From a bacterium (lineage in GTDB: Bacteria; Myxococcota; UBA727; JAUIJE01), in contig JAUIJE010000005.1 in assembly GCA_030431455.1 (NCBI GenBank), positions 186,001 through 250,000 of the forward strand: a DNA stretch of 64,000 nt, in the 5' to 3' direction. Shown one piece after another: positions 62,371-64,000 of this stretch; positions within the stretch are counted from its first letter, which is position 1, and every line of letters starts with the position of its first letter. Both the position numbers and the translations under genes were made by a program. Under the pieces are notes generated by a model. The model ran no database searches. It was given only the letters and a program-made list of their open reading frames with translations, and was not told where the DNA came from.

Positions 62371-64000
62371 TCAGTAGCCGCAGACGTCGGTGCCCAGGTC
62401 GAGCGCGACCGGGGCCAGCGGGGTGAAGTCCCAGGTCCCGTCGACGGGTCCGCCGCTGCGCTCCATGTTGAGCGCGTACCAGACGTCGCCCTCATTCATC
62501 AGTTGCGGCCCGACGGTGAGCTGGAGTTCGCCCTTGACGTACACCTCGAGGGTGGCCTCGGTCGGCTCCCCCCCGATGCGGTCGAGGTAGTAGTGAACCA
62601 CCGCGGTGTAGCTGCCGTCGGCGGGGTTGTTGAGGGTGGTGATCTCGGGCCCCGCCCCGCGCACGTCATCGACGTCGAGCCGGGGATCGTCGGACCGACC
62701 GGGCATGCCCCATTCGGGGTACCGGTTGTAGGTCGAGCAGTCGGCGCCGTACGAGCGGCAGGTGTCGACGTGGGCGTTGGTGGGCTCGACGCACCAGTTG
62801 AACACCTGGGGCCCGCCGTCGACCTGCATCGTGCCGGTGCACGAGCCCGGGCAGGTGCCGAGGTCGCAGAACCCACCGCTCACGGGGGTGCTGGCGTCGG
62901 GCGCCCCCGGGACCACGTCGGGGAGGCCACCGTCGGGCACGGGTCCGGCGTCCGCGACCAAGCCCGCGTCGGCGGGCCCCGCGTCGGGGCCGGGCATCGG
63001 GGGGGGCGTGTACGCGGGCCCGATGAAGTGCAGGTCGAGGTCGTTTTGGTCACACGGGCAGACCTGCTGGTTGGCCGGGAGGTCATCGCACTCTTCTTCG
63101 GTGACCAATGTGCATGCACTGCCCGGCTGCGGCGACCAGCGCAGCACGAGGCCAAAGTCACGCGGCAAAATCACCGCGTCGGCCTCGCCGTAGGCCCCGA
63201 GCGCGTCGGTGGCCCGCAGCCGCACGACATAGGTGCCGGGCAACGAGGGCACGATGTTGGTCTCCGCCACCTGGCGGCACTTTGTGGTCGACCCGGCCAC
63301 GCAGCGGTACCCGTTGGCGAGGTCGCATTGCGCGTCGTCGGTGCAGGTCGCGCCGGGGATGCCTTGGTAGAGGACCGCGTCGTTGGCCGGGCTCTCCACC
63401 AAAGTCCAGGTGTACGAAAACGCGTCGCCGTCGGGCTCGGTGGTGTCAGAGCCGTCGATGGTCACCTCGCGCCCGACCCCGACTTTGATTTCTTGTTCGC
63501 GGGTGATCTTCTCCACCGCCACCGCCACCGGGGCGCGGTTGACGTCACCGACGAGGGGAATGCGCAATCGCGGCTCGTTGAGGGCGTCGCTTTGCACGAT
63601 CAGCGCGTCGGTGTGGGGCATGAAGCCGTTGGCTTCGTAGGCCGCGGAGGTGGGGTCCATCCGCACCCCCACCACCTCGGTGCCGTCGACGACAATGGAA
63701 AAATCGCTGGGGGCGCCGGCCTCGAGCGAGAACACCGTGGGAGCCAGGGTCTCGCTCGACTCCAAGAAGACGTCAGACACGTTGAGCCGCCCGTAGCCGA
63801 CGTTGTGCAGTTGCACTTGCTGCCGCGAGCCGGGGCCTTCGTTGACCCGGCCGAAGTCGAGGGTCGCGGGGATGGCCTCGATGAGTGGGGCGCCGCCTTC
63901 GCCCAAGAGGTCGACCGCGACCTCGGGCTCGTCTTTGTCGTCCGACTGCACAAACACCGTCCCGCCAAACAGGCCTTGGCCAATGGGACTGAAGGTGATG
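62371..64000 (-). CDS. Surface protein with choice-of-anchor D-like and PKD-like domains, 5' end off the window
   Basis: At least 542 codons; the reading frame is open to the window edge, so the start is missing. The visible N-part is an immunoglobulin-like ASPM/SPD-2/Hydin ('choice-of-anchor D') unit (IPATLDFGRVNEGPGSRQQV), which continues upstream as FSPIGQGLFGGTVFVQS. A second such strand set (VQSDALNEPRLRIPLVGD) follows. A PKD-like domain (about 140-250; VTIDGSDTTEPDGDAFSYTW) leads to a Cys-rich, Asp/Pro/Gly-rich region (PDAGPADAGLVADAGPVPDG), a linker style common in myxobacterial surface proteins. The C-terminal domain (about 380-528) has DLDLHFIGP near 310 and VHYYLDRIGGEPTEATLEVY, resembling the DUF2135-like fold. 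Located 82 bp upstream of the preceding lipoprotein on the same strand. Confidence 0.75.
   Translation of the reverse strand, partial: ITFSPIGQGLFGGTVFVQSDDKDEPEVAVDLLGEGGAPLIEAIPATLDFGRVNEGPGSRQQVQLHNVGYGRLNVSDVFLESSETLAPTVFSLEAGAPSDFSIVVDGTEVVGVRMDPTSAAYEANGFMPHTDALIVQSDALNEPRLRIPLVGDVNRAPVAVAVEKITREQEIKVGVGREVTIDGSDTTEPDGDAFSYTWTLVESPANDAVLYQGIPGATCTDDAQCDLANGYRCVAGSTTKCRQVAETNIVPSLPGTYVVRLRATDALGAYGEADAVILPRDFGLVLRWSPQPGSACTLVTEEECDDLPANQQVCPCDQNDLDLHFIGPAYTPPPMPGPDAGPADAGLVADAGPVPDGGLPDVVPGAPDASTPVSGGFCDLGTCPGSCTGTMQVDGGPQVFNWCVEPTNAHVDTCRSYGADCSTYNRYPEWGMPGRSDDPRLDVDDVRGAGPEITTLNNPADGSYTAVVHYYLDRIGGEPTEATLEVYVKGELQLTVGPQLMNEGDVWYALNMERSGGPVDGTWDFTPLAPVALDLGTDVCGY

Overview
The window is very GC-rich and gene-dense. 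It lacks tRNA, rRNA, transposon and CRISPR signals. Several traits point to Myxococcota (a deltaproteobacterial, myxobacterium-like genome): large Cys-rich lipoproteins with long Gly-Asp tracts, a C-terminal Gly-Cys/transmembrane/Arg tail of MYXO-CTERM type, a short 'KKQSLYFP' protein of a kind I associate with deltaproteobacteria, and an iterative polyunsaturated fatty acid (PUFA) synthase locus with the enoyl-reductase gene first. The exact genus cannot be told from the sequence.

Layout. 91-4362 (minus): glpA, glpB and a PanE-type reductase. 4447-8530: a secreted/membrane protein of unknown role, aspS and a TPR protein. 8531-9274: a non-coding stretch with an 11-bp tandem repeat and two palindromes. 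9275-22577: pfa1-pfa2-pfa3, a three-gene PUFA synthase operon (ER; KS-MAT-3xACP-KR-DH; KS-CLF-DH-DH). 22669-29577: a membrane protein followed by three tandem lipoproteins with Gly-Asp tracts; two of these carry modules with the 8-cysteine spacing of somatomedin B. 29577-33283: a DNA glycosylase, an MtfA-type peptidase, a TerC protein and a possible papain-fold cysteine peptidase. 33322-38376 (minus): a heterodimeric ABC exporter, a YwqK/MORN-repeat protein and a small membrane protein.

38545-50702 holds a spread-out set resembling the selenium-associated molybdenum hydroxylase / anaerobic purine (uric acid) catabolism locus of E. coli and gut anaerobes: a YgfK-like Fe-S protein, a PLP enzyme, SsnA, a carbon-nitrogen hydrolase and an XdhD-like molybdo-hydroxylase, then a threonine synthase-like PLP enzyme. 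Unrelated genes are interspersed, including a CxxCH protein with a MYXO-CTERM-like tail.

50705-55387 (minus): a methyltransferase, an unknown protein, hslU-hslV and an SDR. 55448-59874: a second copy of the 'CsgG/FlgO-like membrane protein + large lipoprotein' pair, this time with a Kelch-like propeller. 60113-60280 is a 55-codon gene with a terminator. It is followed by a fifth Gly-Asp lipoprotein and a partial choice-of-anchor-type surface protein that runs off the window end.

Best leads: the somatomedin-B-like modules, the recurring membrane-protein/lipoprotein gene pair, the rearranged purine-type cluster with a short YgfK, and the PUFA synthase that lacks the second AT and the AGPAT domains.
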